Below are positions 8,942-17,737 of a stretch of DNA of 64,000 nucleotides, piece by piece. Numbering within the stretch: position 1 is the stretch's first letter; the number at the start of each line of letters is the position of its first letter. The translations under genes were made by a program, and so were the position numbers. This stretch comes from Puia sp. (GTDB lineage: Bacteria; Bacteroidota; Bacteroidia; Chitinophagales; Chitinophagaceae): positions 248,001-312,000 of the forward strand of contig JARLGZ010000177.1 of the NCBI GenBank assembly GCA_031292515.1, in the 5' to 3' direction. The notes below the pieces were generated by a model, which was not told the DNA's origin, made no database searches, and saw nothing but the letters and a program-made list of their open reading frames with translations.

Positions 8942-10222
8942 TTACCTGACTTTCAATGTTACGATTGCCAGCACGACGCAAAGGATGGTTATAATCCAAA
9001 ATCTCGTTACGATCTTGCTTTCATTATAGCCGAGTTTCTGATAATGATGATGCAACGGGCTCATCAGGAAGACCCTTCGGCCTTCACCGTATTTCTTTTT
9101 GGTATATTTGAAATAAGATACCTGTATGGTGACGCTCAGAACCTCCACCAGGAATACGCCACAGAAGATCGGGATGAGCAGCTCTTTGCGGACGATAAAG
9201 GCCAAGGCCGCGATGATGCCTCCGAGAGTCAGGCTGCCCGTATCACCCATAAAGACCTGGGCAGGATAGGCATTGTACCAAAGAAAGCCCACACAAGCCC
9301 CGATCAGCGCGCCGATAAAGATGGAAAGTTCGCCCAGGTTTGGGATGTACATAATATTGAGATATTCCGCAAAACGCAGGTTGCCGCTGGCATAGGCAAA
9401 CACGCCCAGGCAGGTCCCTATGATCGCGCTTACGCCGGTAGCCAGGCCGTCCAGTCCATCAGTGATATTCGCACCATTCGAAACTGCCGTGATAATGAAG
9501 ATGACGATCAGGATATATAAGATCCAGGTCGCACCCCTTATCGCCGAAGGCAGCAGTCTGGAATAATTAAATTCATGATTCTTGACGAAGGGGATGGTAG
9601 CGATCGGTTCACGTGCCTCTACAAAATATTTTTCTTTGCCGTCAACGGTAACGATTTTCAGACCGGTTGTATCCGTCGGCCGGGTCTGACCGACCACCTC
9701 ACGCCAGACCTTTGTATTGCTGTTAAAATAGAGGGTAGCGCTCACGACAAAACCCAATACCACCTGCCCCAATACTTTAAACCAGCCTGCCAGCCCGTCT
9801 TTATCCCCTTTTTTATAGGCTATCCCCTGTTGCTGGGCTATTCTCTTGGCCCTGAGCTTCAGATAATCATCGATAAAACCGATCATACCCATCCAGAGGG
9901 TACTGAATATCATAAGCCGGATATAGGCTTTGTTGAGATTGGCCAGCAGCAAGGTGGGTATCAGGATGGCCAGGATGATGATGATGCCTCCCATCGTCGG
10001 CGTGCCTTTCTTCTGCTGTTCTCCCGCCAGCCCGAGATCACGTACGCTTTCACCCACCTGTCTCGCCCTCAGATAGTTGATCAGCCTTTTGCCGTAAAGC
10101 ATGGTAATAACCAGGGACAGCAGCACCGCCAGCAATACCCGGAAGGTGATAAACTGGAACAGCGCTCCGCCAGGGACTTTTACCCCGGTTTGCTTTAACC
10201 ATTCAAATAGTTGATAGAGCAT
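8942..10222 (-). CDS. mraY: Phospho-N-acetylmuramoyl-pentapeptide-transferase MraY
   Basis: Inner-membrane enzyme that moves phospho-MurNAc-pentapeptide onto undecaprenyl phosphate to form lipid I. At 426 residues it is longer than E. coli MraY (about 360) because of an insert of about 60 residues (about 168-228) in a periplasmic loop, a known Bacteroidota feature. The Mg-binding FIDDYLK motif (Asp118-Asp119), the [10 protein letters not shown] motif and the MSPLHHH motif are all present, with about ten membrane segments. ATG start at 10222, 14 bp after murE. Confidence 0.97.
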   Translation of the reverse strand: MLYQLFEWLKQTGVKVPGGALFQFITFRVLLAVLLSLVITMLYGKRLINYLRARQVGESVRDLGLAGEQQKKGTPTMGGIIIILAILIPTLLLANLNKAYIRLMIFSTLWMGMIGFIDDYLKLRAKRIAQQQGIAYKKGDKDGLAGWFKVLGQVVLGFVVSATLYFNSNTKVWREVVGQTRPTDTTGLKIVTVDGKEKYFVEAREPIATIPFVKNHEFNYSRLLPSAIRGATWILYILIVIFIITAVSNGANITDGLDGLATGVSAIIGTCLGVFAYASGNLRFAEYLNIMYIPNLGELSIFIGALIGACVGFLWYNAYPAQVFMGDTGSLTLGGIIAALAFIVRKELLIPIFCGVFLVEVLSVTIQVSYFKYTKKKYGEGRRVFLMSPLHHHYQKLGYNESKIVTRFWIITILCVVLAIVTLKVR

Positions 10223-10236
10223 AATTGTTCTTCTGA

Positions 10237-11700
10237 TTATTTACCCAGCAATTCAAACATTTCAAGCAAAACCTGTTTATCGTCGAAAGGATGTTTTATC
10301 CCGTTGGTCTCCTGGTATTTCTCGTGGCCCTTCCCCGCTATCAGCACGATGTCTTCCTGCGCGGCCAGGCTTACCGCCTTTCGGATGGCCTCTTTACGGT
10401 CGGTGATCGCTATATATTTCCTTTTTGCAGCCGTGTTCAAACCGGTTTCCATGTCTTTTATGATCTGTTCAGGATCCTCGCTGCGCGGATTGTCCGATGT
10501 GAAGATCGCCTTGTCGCTGTATTCACAGGCGGCAGATCCCATGATCGGTCGCTTCGTTTTATCCCTGTCGCCACCGCATCCTACCACGGTGATGATCTGT
10601 TCGTGGCCCTTTCTCAGCTTCTGTATCGTCATCAGAACGTTGATCAGCGCATCGGGGGTGTGAGCATAATCGACGATGCCGATGATCCGTTCCCTGCCGG
10701 ACACTATATAATCGAATCTCCCCTCGGCGCCATTCAAAACGCTCAGGCACCGAAGCACTTCCTGTTTGTCCTCACCCAGGCAGAGAGCCGCCCCATATAC
10801 GGCAAGCAGGTTATAGGCATTGAACTCCCCGATGAGCCTGAAATGCACTTCCTGGTCATTGATCGTCATGACCAATCCCGTCAGGTTATTTTCCAGGATC
10901 TTGCCTTTGAAATCTGCCGCCGTCTTCAGGCTATAGAAATATCTTTTTGCATTCGTATTCTGCAACATCACCGTTCCCCGCTTGTCGTCCGCGTTGGAAA
11001 TCGCAAAAGCCGAAGAAGGCAGGGAGTCAAAAAAAGATTTCTTGACTCTGATGTACTCGTCGAAGGTCTTGTGATAGTCCAGGTGATCGTGCGTGATATT
11101 GCTGAAGATCGCTCCCGCATATCGCAGCCCCGCGATCCTGTGCTGGTGGATGGCATGTGAGCTCGTCTCCATGAATACGTGGGTACAGCCCTCATCCAGC
11201 ATTTGCCTGAGCAGGGCATTAAGGCTTATTGCATCAGGAGTAGTATGGGTAGCGGGCACCGTCTTGTCCCCTATCTGGTTTTGCACCGTGCTCAAGAGAC
11301 CCGCAGTCGATCCGAGCGCGGTAAACAGCTTATAAAGAAGCGTGGCGATAGTGGTTTTGCCGTTTGTGCCGGTTACCCCTACCAGCTGGAGTTTTTCGGA
11401 AGGTTGACCATAGAAATTATGGGCGATCCGGCCCGCGGCGACGGCGCTATCTTCCACCTGAATATAAGTCACACCCTCCTGGAAAGAGTCGGGCATGATT
11501 TCACAGATGACGGCAGCCACCCCTTTGCCGGCAACTTCCGGGATAAAACCATGACCATCCACATGCACACCCTTCACCGCAATAAAAACGGAGTGCTGGT
11601 TAGTCTTCCTCGAATCCGTCTGCAGATCCTCCACAGAAAGATCCAATCCGCCCTGTACGGAGCGGATATTCACTTTGTATAATATATCGCGGAGATTCAT
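10237..11700 (-). CDS. murE: UDP-MurNAc-L-Ala-D-Glu--meso-diaminopimelate ligase MurE
   Basis: Cytoplasmic Mur ligase adding the third stem residue. The 487-residue product has the P-loop VTGTNGKTT (about residues 109-117) and the DNPR motif (residues 403-406), which in this family marks specificity for meso-diaminopimelate rather than lysine; this suggests A1-gamma-type peptidoglycan. The ATG at 11700 shares one base with the ftsI stop (TGATG), so translation is probably coupled; a TTG one codon upstream is less likely. MurF is not in this cluster. Confidence 0.97.
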   Translation of the reverse strand: MNLRDILYKVNIRSVQGGLDLSVEDLQTDSRKTNQHSVFIAVKGVHVDGHGFIPEVAGKGVAAVICEIMPDSFQEGVTYIQVEDSAVAAGRIAHNFYGQPSEKLQLVGVTGTNGKTTIATLLYKLFTALGSTAGLLSTVQNQIGDKTVPATHTTPDAISLNALLRQMLDEGCTHVFMETSSHAIHQHRIAGLRYAGAIFSNITHDHLDYHKTFDEYIRVKKSFFDSLPSSAFAISNADDKRGTVMLQNTNAKRYFYSLKTAADFKGKILENNLTGLVMTINDQEVHFRLIGEFNAYNLLAVYGAALCLGEDKQEVLRCLSVLNGAEGRFDYIVSGRERIIGIVDYAHTPDALINVLMTIQKLRKGHEQIITVVGCGGDRDKTKRPIMGSAACEYSDKAIFTSDNPRSEDPEQIIKDMETGLNTAAKRKYIAITDRKEAIRKAVSLAAQEDIVLIAGKGHEKYQETNGIKHPFDDKQVLLEMFELLGK

Positions 11701-13835
11701 CAATTTAAGGCAATATTTATAGCTTCATTCTTTTTCAATATCGTACCCGGGGAGATGCTCTGCGACTTTACCTTCCCCCTGCCGCTGGCCAATACCTGGA
11801 TATGCATATTTTCAAGCAAATAGAGCGCATCTTTCAGCCCCATCCCCTTCACATCAGGCATAGATAGCCCACTCAGTGTCTCTTTGTTCAGAACAGGCTC
11901 ATAATTACTGGCATAGAGCCGGCCCCATTCCGCCGTCCCGCCCGCTGAATCCCGGTAGCTCACACCCAGTTCCTGCATGAACCGTCTTATATCTTTTGTA
12001 TTTCCGGCATAATAATATTGCGCGCTGTCTTTCTTCCAAACCGACTCCCCGGAAAGCAGCGAACTGCTCCTGTATTGCTCCGCGTCCGAACTCATTAGTT
12101 TGTCGGCGATTTCCTTAAATACCGGCGCGGCGACCTTTGCCCCCAGGAATACTTTTGCAAAGGGTTTGTTACGGATTACGACAATGCAGGAATATTTTGG
12201 ATTGTCCGCCGGAAAATAACCCGCAAAGGAGGACTGGTAGATGTGTTCCGAATAACCTCTTTTCCCGTTTGCTACCAGGGCGGTACCGGTCTTACCTGCT
12301 ACTTTATAGAAAGAATTTTTGAATACGGCTTTTGCATTGCCTTCCATACAGACACCCTCCAGGCATTCTTTGACCTGGCGTAGGGTACTCTCGCTGCAAA
12401 CCTTATCCATTACGACATGCGGATCGTTTTGCCTGACGGTGATACCGGATTCCTGCAAAGCGCTGACGAGATAAGGTCTCATCATCCTGCCATCGTTTGC
12501 AACGGCGTTATAAAGAGTCAGGGTCTGCAAAGGACTGACCAGGACTTCGTAGCCGAATGCCATCCAGGGAAGCGTGGTGGCGCTCCAGGTCTTTGACTTT
12601 GGCGACTTGATGACAGGCTGTGTTTCTCCGACGAGGTCGATCCCCGTAGGGCGATTGAGCCTGAATCTTTTCAGGTCGTCGACAAACTTGCCGGGGTTGT
12701 CTCCATAATGGCTCCAGACCAGTTTGGCCATTCCTACATTCGAACTGAACTCAAAGGCTTTTTTCACCGTTGCATCGTCTTCCTCCTTGTCATGCTTCTC
12801 CGCATCATATACCGTCCGTCCAGCCACTTTCCAGACACCTCCTTCCAGGTTTACATGATCGGTTAGTTTTACTTCTTTATCTTCCAGCAGGGCCATCAGG
12901 GTCGCCAGCTTAAAAGTTGATCCCGGCTCCGTCGCCTGAATCGCATAGTTCAGATCCTCCCAATAATTGGACGTATCCCCGGCAGGATGGCCCAGATTGG
13001 CAATGGCCCTGATCTTCCCGGTCGCCACTTCCATGACAATACAGGTGCCGTGATCGCACCCATTTCCTTTGACCATATTGAGCAGGGCATTCTCCGCGAT
13101 GTCCTGTATGTTCACGTCAAGCGTTGTAATAATGTCCTTTCCGTTCTCCGCCTCGATCTCATAACCTTCGACGGGGACGTAGGCGCCGCCTGCAATATAA
13201 CGGACCAGTCGCTTCCCGCTTTCTCCCTTCAGTAAGGTATCATAGGTTCTTTCGAGCCCCACATTCTGCCAATTCGATCTTGCCAGGCCAATGGTACGAT
13301 TGGCCAGCAAGCCGAACGGATTTAATCTCTTATTGACCACCTCCGCGATAAAACCGCTCTTATTCCGTCCCTGGCGAACCAGTGGAAAATTCCTGAGCGT
13401 CTTATATTGCTCGAAGGAGAGGTTTGATTGCAAAAGGAAGTAACGGTCGTTATCCCGGTAGCCGGACAGCAGTTTACGCTTATAGCCTGCGGCTGTCTGA
13501 TCTTTAAAAAGGGCAGCCAGGCAGCCGGCAAGGGAATCGATATTTTCTTTAAAGCGTTTCCCGTTTTTCTCGTGCAGCCCGTCGGCACCGAAATCGATAT
13601 AAATATTGAAATAGGGGATCGAAGTGCTGAGCATGCTATTGTCGGCACTGTAGATCGTGCCTCTTTCCGCGTCTAATTCGACAAATTTCTGATGAAGGCT
13701 ATCACTCATGCCCCGCCAGTGTGAACCTTCAATACGCTGTATATAAAAGGCCCTGCCCAGCACACAAAAGCCAAGCAACACTATGCCGAGAAAGCACAGG
13801 TAGACCCTCCACAATATATCGCGTTTTACTTCCAT
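11700..13835 (-). CDS. ftsI: Septal penicillin-binding protein FtsI (PBP3) with PASTA domain
   Basis: Class B penicillin-binding protein, the septal transpeptidase partner of FtsW. The 711-residue product has one N-terminal membrane anchor (about residues 9-30), a dimerisation domain, and a transpeptidase domain with catalytic STFK (Ser306-Lys309), SSN (364-366) and KTGTA near residue 535. A C-terminal PASTA domain (about 655-711, SMPDVKGMGLKDALYLLE) is present; E. coli FtsI lacks one but it is common in Bacteroidota. The ATG at 13835 is chosen over an upstream GTG at 13862 because it places a short basic stretch before the anchor. Confidence 0.96.
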   Translation of the reverse strand: MEVKRDILWRVYLCFLGIVLLGFCVLGRAFYIQRIEGSHWRGMSDSLHQKFVELDAERGTIYSADNSMLSTSIPYFNIYIDFGADGLHEKNGKRFKENIDSLAGCLAALFKDQTAAGYKRKLLSGYRDNDRYFLLQSNLSFEQYKTLRNFPLVRQGRNKSGFIAEVVNKRLNPFGLLANRTIGLARSNWQNVGLERTYDTLLKGESGKRLVRYIAGGAYVPVEGYEIEAENGKDIITTLDVNIQDIAENALLNMVKGNGCDHGTCIVMEVATGKIRAIANLGHPAGDTSNYWEDLNYAIQATEPGSTFKLATLMALLEDKEVKLTDHVNLEGGVWKVAGRTVYDAEKHDKEEDDATVKKAFEFSSNVGMAKLVWSHYGDNPGKFVDDLKRFRLNRPTGIDLVGETQPVIKSPKSKTWSATTLPWMAFGYEVLVSPLQTLTLYNAVANDGRMMRPYLVSALQESGITVRQNDPHVVMDKVCSESTLRQVKECLEGVCMEGNAKAVFKNSFYKVAGKTGTALVANGKRGYSEHIYQSSFAGYFPADNPKYSCIVVIRNKPFAKVFLGAKVAAPVFKEIADKLMSSDAEQYRSSSLLSGESVWKKDSAQYYYAGNTKDIRRFMQELGVSYRDSAGGTAEWGRLYASNYEPVLNKETLSGLSMPDVKGMGLKDALYLLENMHIQVLASGRGKVKSQSISPGTILKKNEAINIALN

Positions 13836-13846
13836 TGTATTTTTGT

Positions 13847-13867
13847 AGTGACCACTCACCACTCACT
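13847..13867 (+). repeat. Heptamer repeat array (three units) between ftsL and ftsI
   Basis: Three 7-bp units on the plus strand: AGTGACC, ACTCACC, ACTCACT. The last two are inverted relative to the array at 7329, and the first looks like a unit in the opposite orientation. The array almost fills the 35-bp gap between the ftsL stop and the ftsI start. Confidence 0.65.
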
Positions 13868-13870
13868 TTA

Positions 13871-14257
13871 TTATTTTATACTGTCCGTGATCATCACAGG
13901 AGGCGTCGTCAACTCCTTCAACCCAAAAGGAGCTACCGCTTTAGCCAGCTCACTCTGCTTGCTCCTGAACATCACCTCACTTCTCAGGGTCTTGTACTCA
14001 TACTGCATCTCCTTCAATTCCCTGCTCGTCTTACCGATATCCCGGATCGTCTTCTCCGCATAGTGGCCATTGTAGATATAGACGACACCCAAACCAGCCA
14101 GGAACAGGAAGAAGGAGATGTTTTTCATGATCCACCGGTGACCGAACAGACCTCTCAGCGAGATCTTAGCCTCCCTGCCAGACTGTTTGACGGGGCTCTT
14201 TTCCGACTCTCCGCCGGTTTCTCTTTCTGTCTCTGCGCTTTTGCCCGCTTCCCTCAT
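13871..14257 (-). CDS. ftsL: FtsL-like divisome protein
   Basis: Small bitopic protein of 128 residues: a charged cytoplasmic N-terminus (1-42), one membrane helix (about 43-62), then a predicted coiled coil (about 64-105) with regularly spaced hydrophobics, the layout of FtsL, which links FtsQ/FtsB to FtsW-FtsI. Sequence similarity in this family is very weak, so the call depends on topology and on its fixed place between rsmH and ftsI. Start set at ATG 14257; a TTG two codons upstream is possible. The cytoplasmic extension of about 40 residues is longer than in E. coli. Confidence 0.85.
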   Translation of the reverse strand: MREAGKSAETERETGGESEKSPVKQSGREAKISLRGLFGHRWIMKNISFFLFLAGLGVVYIYNGHYAEKTIRDIGKTSRELKEMQYEYKTLRSEVMFRSKQSELAKAVAPFGLKELTTPPVMITDSIK

Positions 14258-14295
14258 ACACAATTCTTTTCTATGCTGAATATTTATCTTCTTCG

Positions 14296-15213
14296 TTATA
14301 TTTTTTCCGCAATCCTGAGTTTCGCGCTGCGGGATCTGGGGTTGCCCTTTAATTCTTCTTCGCCCGCAATGATAGGCTTCTTCGTTACGGGCTTCAGTAC
14401 CGGTGTTATCCGGGATTGGCCAAATGGATCCGAAGTATCATCCTCCTCAAAGGAGCCCTTCTTAAAAAAATTCTTCACGATCCGGTCTTCGAGCGAATGA
14501 AACGTGATAACGGCAACACGTCCTCCCGTACGCAGGAGATCCGGGACCTGCTGCAGCATCTCCGTGAGTGCCCCCAATTCATCATTTACCTCAATACGCA
14601 GGGCTTGAAAAACCTGTGCAAAATATTTATTGGGATTCCCCTTGACAAGACCACCCAGGGCCGTCTTGAATTGCCGGCTGGTCTTCATCCCCACGCTTTT
14701 CCGCAGATCCACGATAGCCTTGGCCAGACTCTTCGCATTGGTCACCTCTCCGTATTGCCCGAACAGCTTGTGCAGTCGCTCTTCACTATACGTATTGACA
14801 ATTTCAAAAGCCGTCAACGACTGTCTTTTGTCCATACGCATGTCCAGATCACCTTCGAGCCTGATAGAAAACCCCCTCTCCGCTTCATCGAACTGGTGAC
14901 TGCTGACACCCAGATCCGCCAAAATCCCATCCACCTCGGTTATCCCGTGCAACCTGAGGAACCTGGCGATATGACGAAAATTGTGCGGCAGAAAGACAAG
15001 ACGGTCGTCCACCGGAAGGTTTCGCCTGGCATCATCATCCTGGTCGAAGGCGAAGAGCCTGCCGCTGCCGCCGAGTTCGCCGAGAATGCCTGCAGAATGC
15101 CCACCACCGCCAAATGTGCAGTCGACATACACCCCTCCGGGTCTTATCTGCAATCCCACAATCGTTTCCCGGAGCATCACAGGCAGATGATAGTCTGAGA
15201 TCGGCTTTGTCAA
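14296..15213 (-). CDS. rsmH: 16S rRNA (cytosine(1402)-N(4))-methyltransferase RsmH
   Basis: SAM-dependent methyltransferase (formerly MraW) modifying C1402 of 16S rRNA in the P site. The 305-residue product has the YHLPVMLRET start, the SAM loop VDCTFGGGGHSAGIL (about residues 31-45), and the late VITFHSLEDRIVKNFF motif. The start is a TTG at 15213 that overlaps the mraZ stop in a TTGA configuration. The next start codons are inside the conserved HxPVML motif, so TTG with translational coupling to mraZ is the best choice. Confidence 0.96.
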   Translation of the reverse strand: MTKPISDYHLPVMLRETIVGLQIRPGGVYVDCTFGGGGHSAGILGELGGSGRLFAFDQDDDARRNLPVDDRLVFLPHNFRHIARFLRLHGITEVDGILADLGVSSHQFDEAERGFSIRLEGDLDMRMDKRQSLTAFEIVNTYSEERLHKLFGQYGEVTNAKSLAKAIVDLRKSVGMKTSRQFKTALGGLVKGNPNKYFAQVFQALRIEVNDELGALTEMLQQVPDLLRTGGRVAVITFHSLEDRIVKNFFKKGSFEEDDTSDPFGQSRITPVLKPVTKKPIIAGEEELKGNPRSRSAKLRIAEKI

Positions 15214-15671
15214 TTCGCCTGCCCTCCCGGATTCATTACCTGATTCGCAATGGCGCTGAAATTTTCGGGTGAAAAAGATTCAAAGAACTGTTGATATTTG
15301 ACCTTATCCCAGATTTCTATTTTGTTGACAGCCGACACCAGGACAATATCCTTCTCAAGACCAGCATGCTCCCTTAGATTCTGCGGAACGAGAAAGCGAC
15401 CCGCTGAATCCAGTTCGGTAATCGTAGCTCCGTTGAGAAAATATCTCCGGAATTCACGAACTTTAGGGTCATAATCATTCAACTTGCTGATTTCCGCGAA
15501 AATGGGCTCCCAACTTTTCATCGTATACAGGCAGAGGCATTTTTCAAACCCCCGGTTTACCACAAACTGGGCGTCCCCCTCTTCCGGTAATTGCTTTTTA
15601 AAGCCAACCGGTAGAAGAAAACGACCTTTTGCGTCGAGTGTAGCTTCGTATTCACCCAGAAAACCAATCAT
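15210..15671 (-). CDS. mraZ: Transcriptional regulator MraZ
   Basis: First gene of the dcw cluster. MraZ is a ring-forming DNA-binding protein that in E. coli represses its own operon by binding direct repeats spaced 10 bp apart. The 153-residue product has two SpoVT/AbrB-like swapped-hairpin repeats, the first with GEYEATLDAKGRFLLPVGFK (about residues 6-25) and the second with ATITELDSAGRFLVPQNLRE (about 80-100). ATG start at 15671. A four-unit 10-bp-periodic repeat lies 24-59 bp upstream, a plausible autoregulatory site. Confidence 0.96.
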   Translation of the reverse strand: MIGFLGEYEATLDAKGRFLLPVGFKKQLPEEGDAQFVVNRGFEKCLCLYTMKSWEPIFAEISKLNDYDPKVREFRRYFLNGATITELDSAGRFLVPQNLREHAGLEKDIVLVSAVNKIEIWDKVKYQQFFESFSPENFSAIANQVMNPGGQAN

Positions 15672-15694
15672 TTATGAGGAGTTGAACCTTCGTG

Positions 15695-15730
15695 TAACCT
15701 AAACTAACACAAAATAACACTTTTTACCAC
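15695..15730 (-). promoter_or_regulatory. Four-unit 10-bp-spaced GTG repeat upstream of mraZ (candidate MraZ box)
   Basis: On the minus strand, toward mraZ, the hexamers GTGGTA, GTGTTA, GTGTTA and AGGTTA occupy 15725-15730, 15715-15720, 15705-15710 and 15695-15700, exactly 10 bp apart. E. coli MraZ binds TGGGN direct repeats on a 10-bp period, and the mycoplasma MraZ site is reported as AAAGTG(T/G) repeats; the array here also contains AAAGTGT. It overlaps near-matches to a -7 box (TTATTTTG, TAGTTTAG), consistent with repression. The repeat is seen; MraZ binding is inferred. Confidence 0.65.
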
Positions 15731-15758
15731 TTATCGGGCCAGATTTGAAAAATTTAAT

Positions 15759-15925
15759 TTTTCCACACTGGTGTATTACCTTAACCCAACTGATTATCTT
15801 AGAGTTGTGAAGGTTTTTTTGCTTCAAAAAGAAACCCAACCGTGCATTTAAAGTGAATTAAAGTGTATAACCTGTGAATAAATGTAAAATTTTGTGAACA
15901 ACTTGAACACCAATGTGTATAAGCA
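15759..15925. promoter_or_regulatory. Cluster of DnaA-box matches within a helically phased GTG array
   Basis: Three perfect matches to the DnaA box TTWTNCACA: 15759-15767 (plus), 15873-15881 and 15914-15922 (minus). Two one-mismatch copies lie at 15862-15870 and 15893-15901. GTGNAT-like units on the plus strand start at 15842, 15853, 15863, 15874, 15884 (degenerate), 15894 and 15915, about one helical turn apart. An AT-rich tract at 15741-15762 adjoins. The sites lie between the dcw cluster and the divergent DUF3052-queA operon. They could be DnaA control of division genes, a minor or true origin, or a second MraZ operator. Confidence 0.45.
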
Positions 15926-15931
15926 CGTTTG
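15903..15931 (+). promoter_or_regulatory. Candidate promoter of the DUF3052-queA operon
   Basis: A TTG at 15903-15905 and CACGTTTG at 15924-15931 (one mismatch from TAnnTTTG) are 18 bp apart, close to Bacteroidota -33/-7 spacing. Transcription would start near 15940, leaving a leader of about 55 nt before the ATG at 15997. It overlaps the last GTG units and a DnaA-box match. Confidence 0.35.
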
Positions 15932-15996
15932 AAGGCTTGCGAGAGCTCTCTTTTCCATTCATTATCAAGATCATCGGATCCCATTAAAAAAAGGTA

Positions 15997-16407
15997 ATGG
16001 CAAACTCCGGCTATTCAGGAACTCCACTCATTAAAAAACTGGGTATCAAAGAGAGCTACAAAATATGGCTCCTCCACCCGCCCGCAGACTATTCCCTATG
16101 GCTGGAGAAAGACCTCTCATCACAGCTATGTAAGTCAACGGAAACTCCGGATTGGGTCCATCTATTTGCCGCAAATGACCATGATTTTATATCCGGTATA
16201 AAGAAACTGCGGCCCGTCTGGCAAAAAAACAGCGCGCTCGTCATCTGGATATCCTGGTACAAAAAGAGTGCGGGTGTACAGACCGACCTGACGGAAGACA
16301 AGGTCCGTACCTTTGCTTTGGAGAATGGCCTGGTCGATATTAAGGTCTGCGCGGTAAATGAACAGTGGAGCGGGCTAAAATTGGTCGTGCCGGTCAGCAA
16401 AAGATAA
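15997..16407 (+). CDS. DUF3052 family protein
   Basis: Small cytoplasmic protein of 136 residues with no signal peptide or membrane segment. It resembles the DUF3052 family: the opening SGTPLIKKLGIKESYKIWLL, and a middle block VWQKNSALVIWISWYKKSAG followed by LTEDKVR. The biochemical role of the family is unknown. It starts at an ATG at 15997 downstream of the regulatory array and ends 7 bp before queA, so the two are almost certainly co-transcribed. The layout does not say whether it helps queuosine synthesis or is only a neighbour. Confidence 0.85.
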   Translation: MANSGYSGTPLIKKLGIKESYKIWLLHPPADYSLWLEKDLSSQLCKSTETPDWVHLFAANDHDFISGIKKLRPVWQKNSALVIWISWYKKSAGVQTDLTEDKVRTFALENGLVDIKVCAVNEQWSGLKLVVPVSKR

Positions 16408-16414
16408 CAATGCC

Positions 16415-17665
16415 ATGAATCCAAAAGACATCTCTGTTTCCGATTTTAGCTATGAGCTGCCCGACGACCGGATTGCCGGCTTCCCGCAAACCGAAAGGGA
16501 TGCCAGCCGGTTGCTGATCTATCGTCAAGGCAGCCTTCAGGAAGATATCTACAGGAATATTATCCGCTATCTTCCGGACAATTCGCTGCTCATCTTTAAT
16601 AACACGAAAGTAGTTGAAGCCAGGATCGTGTTCCAGAAACCAACCGGCGGACGCATTGAAATATTTTGCCTGGAGCCCGGTCCGGGTTATCGTGATATTA
16701 CACACGCTATGACCCTGACAGGCAGCGTGCGATGGAAATGCCTGATCGGCGGCGCCTCGAAATGGAAACCCGGGCAGGTACTCACAAAGACGGTTACCCG
16801 ACATCCGGGCGATCCGGAGATATTACTGGAGGCTCTCTATCTTGAAAAACTGGAAGACAGCTTCCTGGTCGAACTCCGCTGGTTCCCCCACACGATGAGT
16901 TTTGCCGCCTTACTCCATGAGGCGGGTCTGATCCCGTTGCCGCCCTATATAAAAAGAGCCGTGGAAAGATCGGACTCGGAAAGATACCAAACCGTTTATG
17001 CCCGGCACGATGGCTCCGTAGCCGCTCCAACCGCCGGCCTGCATTTTACAGACACCGTAATGGAAGGGTTGGCCGCCAAAAATATCTCACACACTTTTGT
17101 GACCCTGCATGTGGGAGCCGGAACCTTCAAGCCGGTTCAACACCCCACCCTGGAGCAGCACATCATGCACGAAGAATTTATACAGGTTTCGCGACAAGCC
17201 CTGGAGACATTGCTCACAGCTTTGAATGGCCCGCAACCCAAGCCGGTCATTCCCGTCGGAACAACCTCGCTAAGAACGATTGAAAGTCTCTATTGGCTGG
17301 CTATGAAAACACTTAGACAACCCGGCATCGGGCCGGAAGAGCTGGCGACGCATCAATGGGATCCCTATGAAATGAGCCGTCCGCCGGATGTCGACCCCGT
17401 CCAGGCCCTGCAAAGCCTCCTGGACTGGATGACAAGACAGTACACCGATATCCTTTCGACCCGTACCCGGCTGCTGATCGCACCAGGCTATGAATGGAAG
17501 ATGACTTCGGCACTCATCACCAATTTTCATCAGCCGGGATCCACCCTGCTTTTGCTCGTTGCGGCACTGATCGGTGAAGACTGGAGAAAAGTCTACGAGT
17601 ATGCCCTGGCAAACGGACTCCGTTTCCTCAGCTACGGAGACGGCAGTCTCCTCTTCAGATCCTGA
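16415..17665 (+). CDS. queA: S-adenosylmethionine:tRNA ribosyltransferase-isomerase QueA
   Basis: Transfers and isomerises the ribosyl group of SAM onto 7-aminomethyl-7-deazaguanine in tRNA to make epoxyqueuosine. The 416-residue product begins with the typical VSDFSYELPDDRIAGFP segment, has SLLIFNNTKVVEARI, the SVAAPTAGLHFT motif, FVTLHVGAGTFKPV, and the late TNFHQPGSTLLLLVAALIG motif. It is longer than the E. coli protein (about 356) because of inserts around the middle and near residue 300, as in other Bacteroidota homologues. No other queuosine genes are in the window. Confidence 0.95.
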   Translation: MNPKDISVSDFSYELPDDRIAGFPQTERDASRLLIYRQGSLQEDIYRNIIRYLPDNSLLIFNNTKVVEARIVFQKPTGGRIEIFCLEPGPGYRDITHAMTLTGSVRWKCLIGGASKWKPGQVLTKTVTRHPGDPEILLEALYLEKLEDSFLVELRWFPHTMSFAALLHEAGLIPLPPYIKRAVERSDSERYQTVYARHDGSVAAPTAGLHFTDTVMEGLAAKNISHTFVTLHVGAGTFKPVQHPTLEQHIMHEEFIQVSRQALETLLTALNGPQPKPVIPVGTTSLRTIESLYWLAMKTLRQPGIGPEELATHQWDPYEMSRPPDVDPVQALQSLLDWMTRQYTDILSTRTRLLIAPGYEWKMTSALITNFHQPGSTLLLLVAALIGEDWRKVYEYALANGLRFLSYGDGSLLFRS

Positions 17666-17737
17666 ATGTCTGCTCTTGAAGATCTGGTCGGATAGAATCA
17701 GCCGTTTCAGACTTTTCGTCTCCGACAGGCCTGTCCT

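Noticed and set aside
17666-17737. Short palindrome GACAGGCCTGTC between queA and the kinase gene as a terminator
   Set aside because: It has no loop and no T-run in either direction, so it is not a credible intrinsic terminator.
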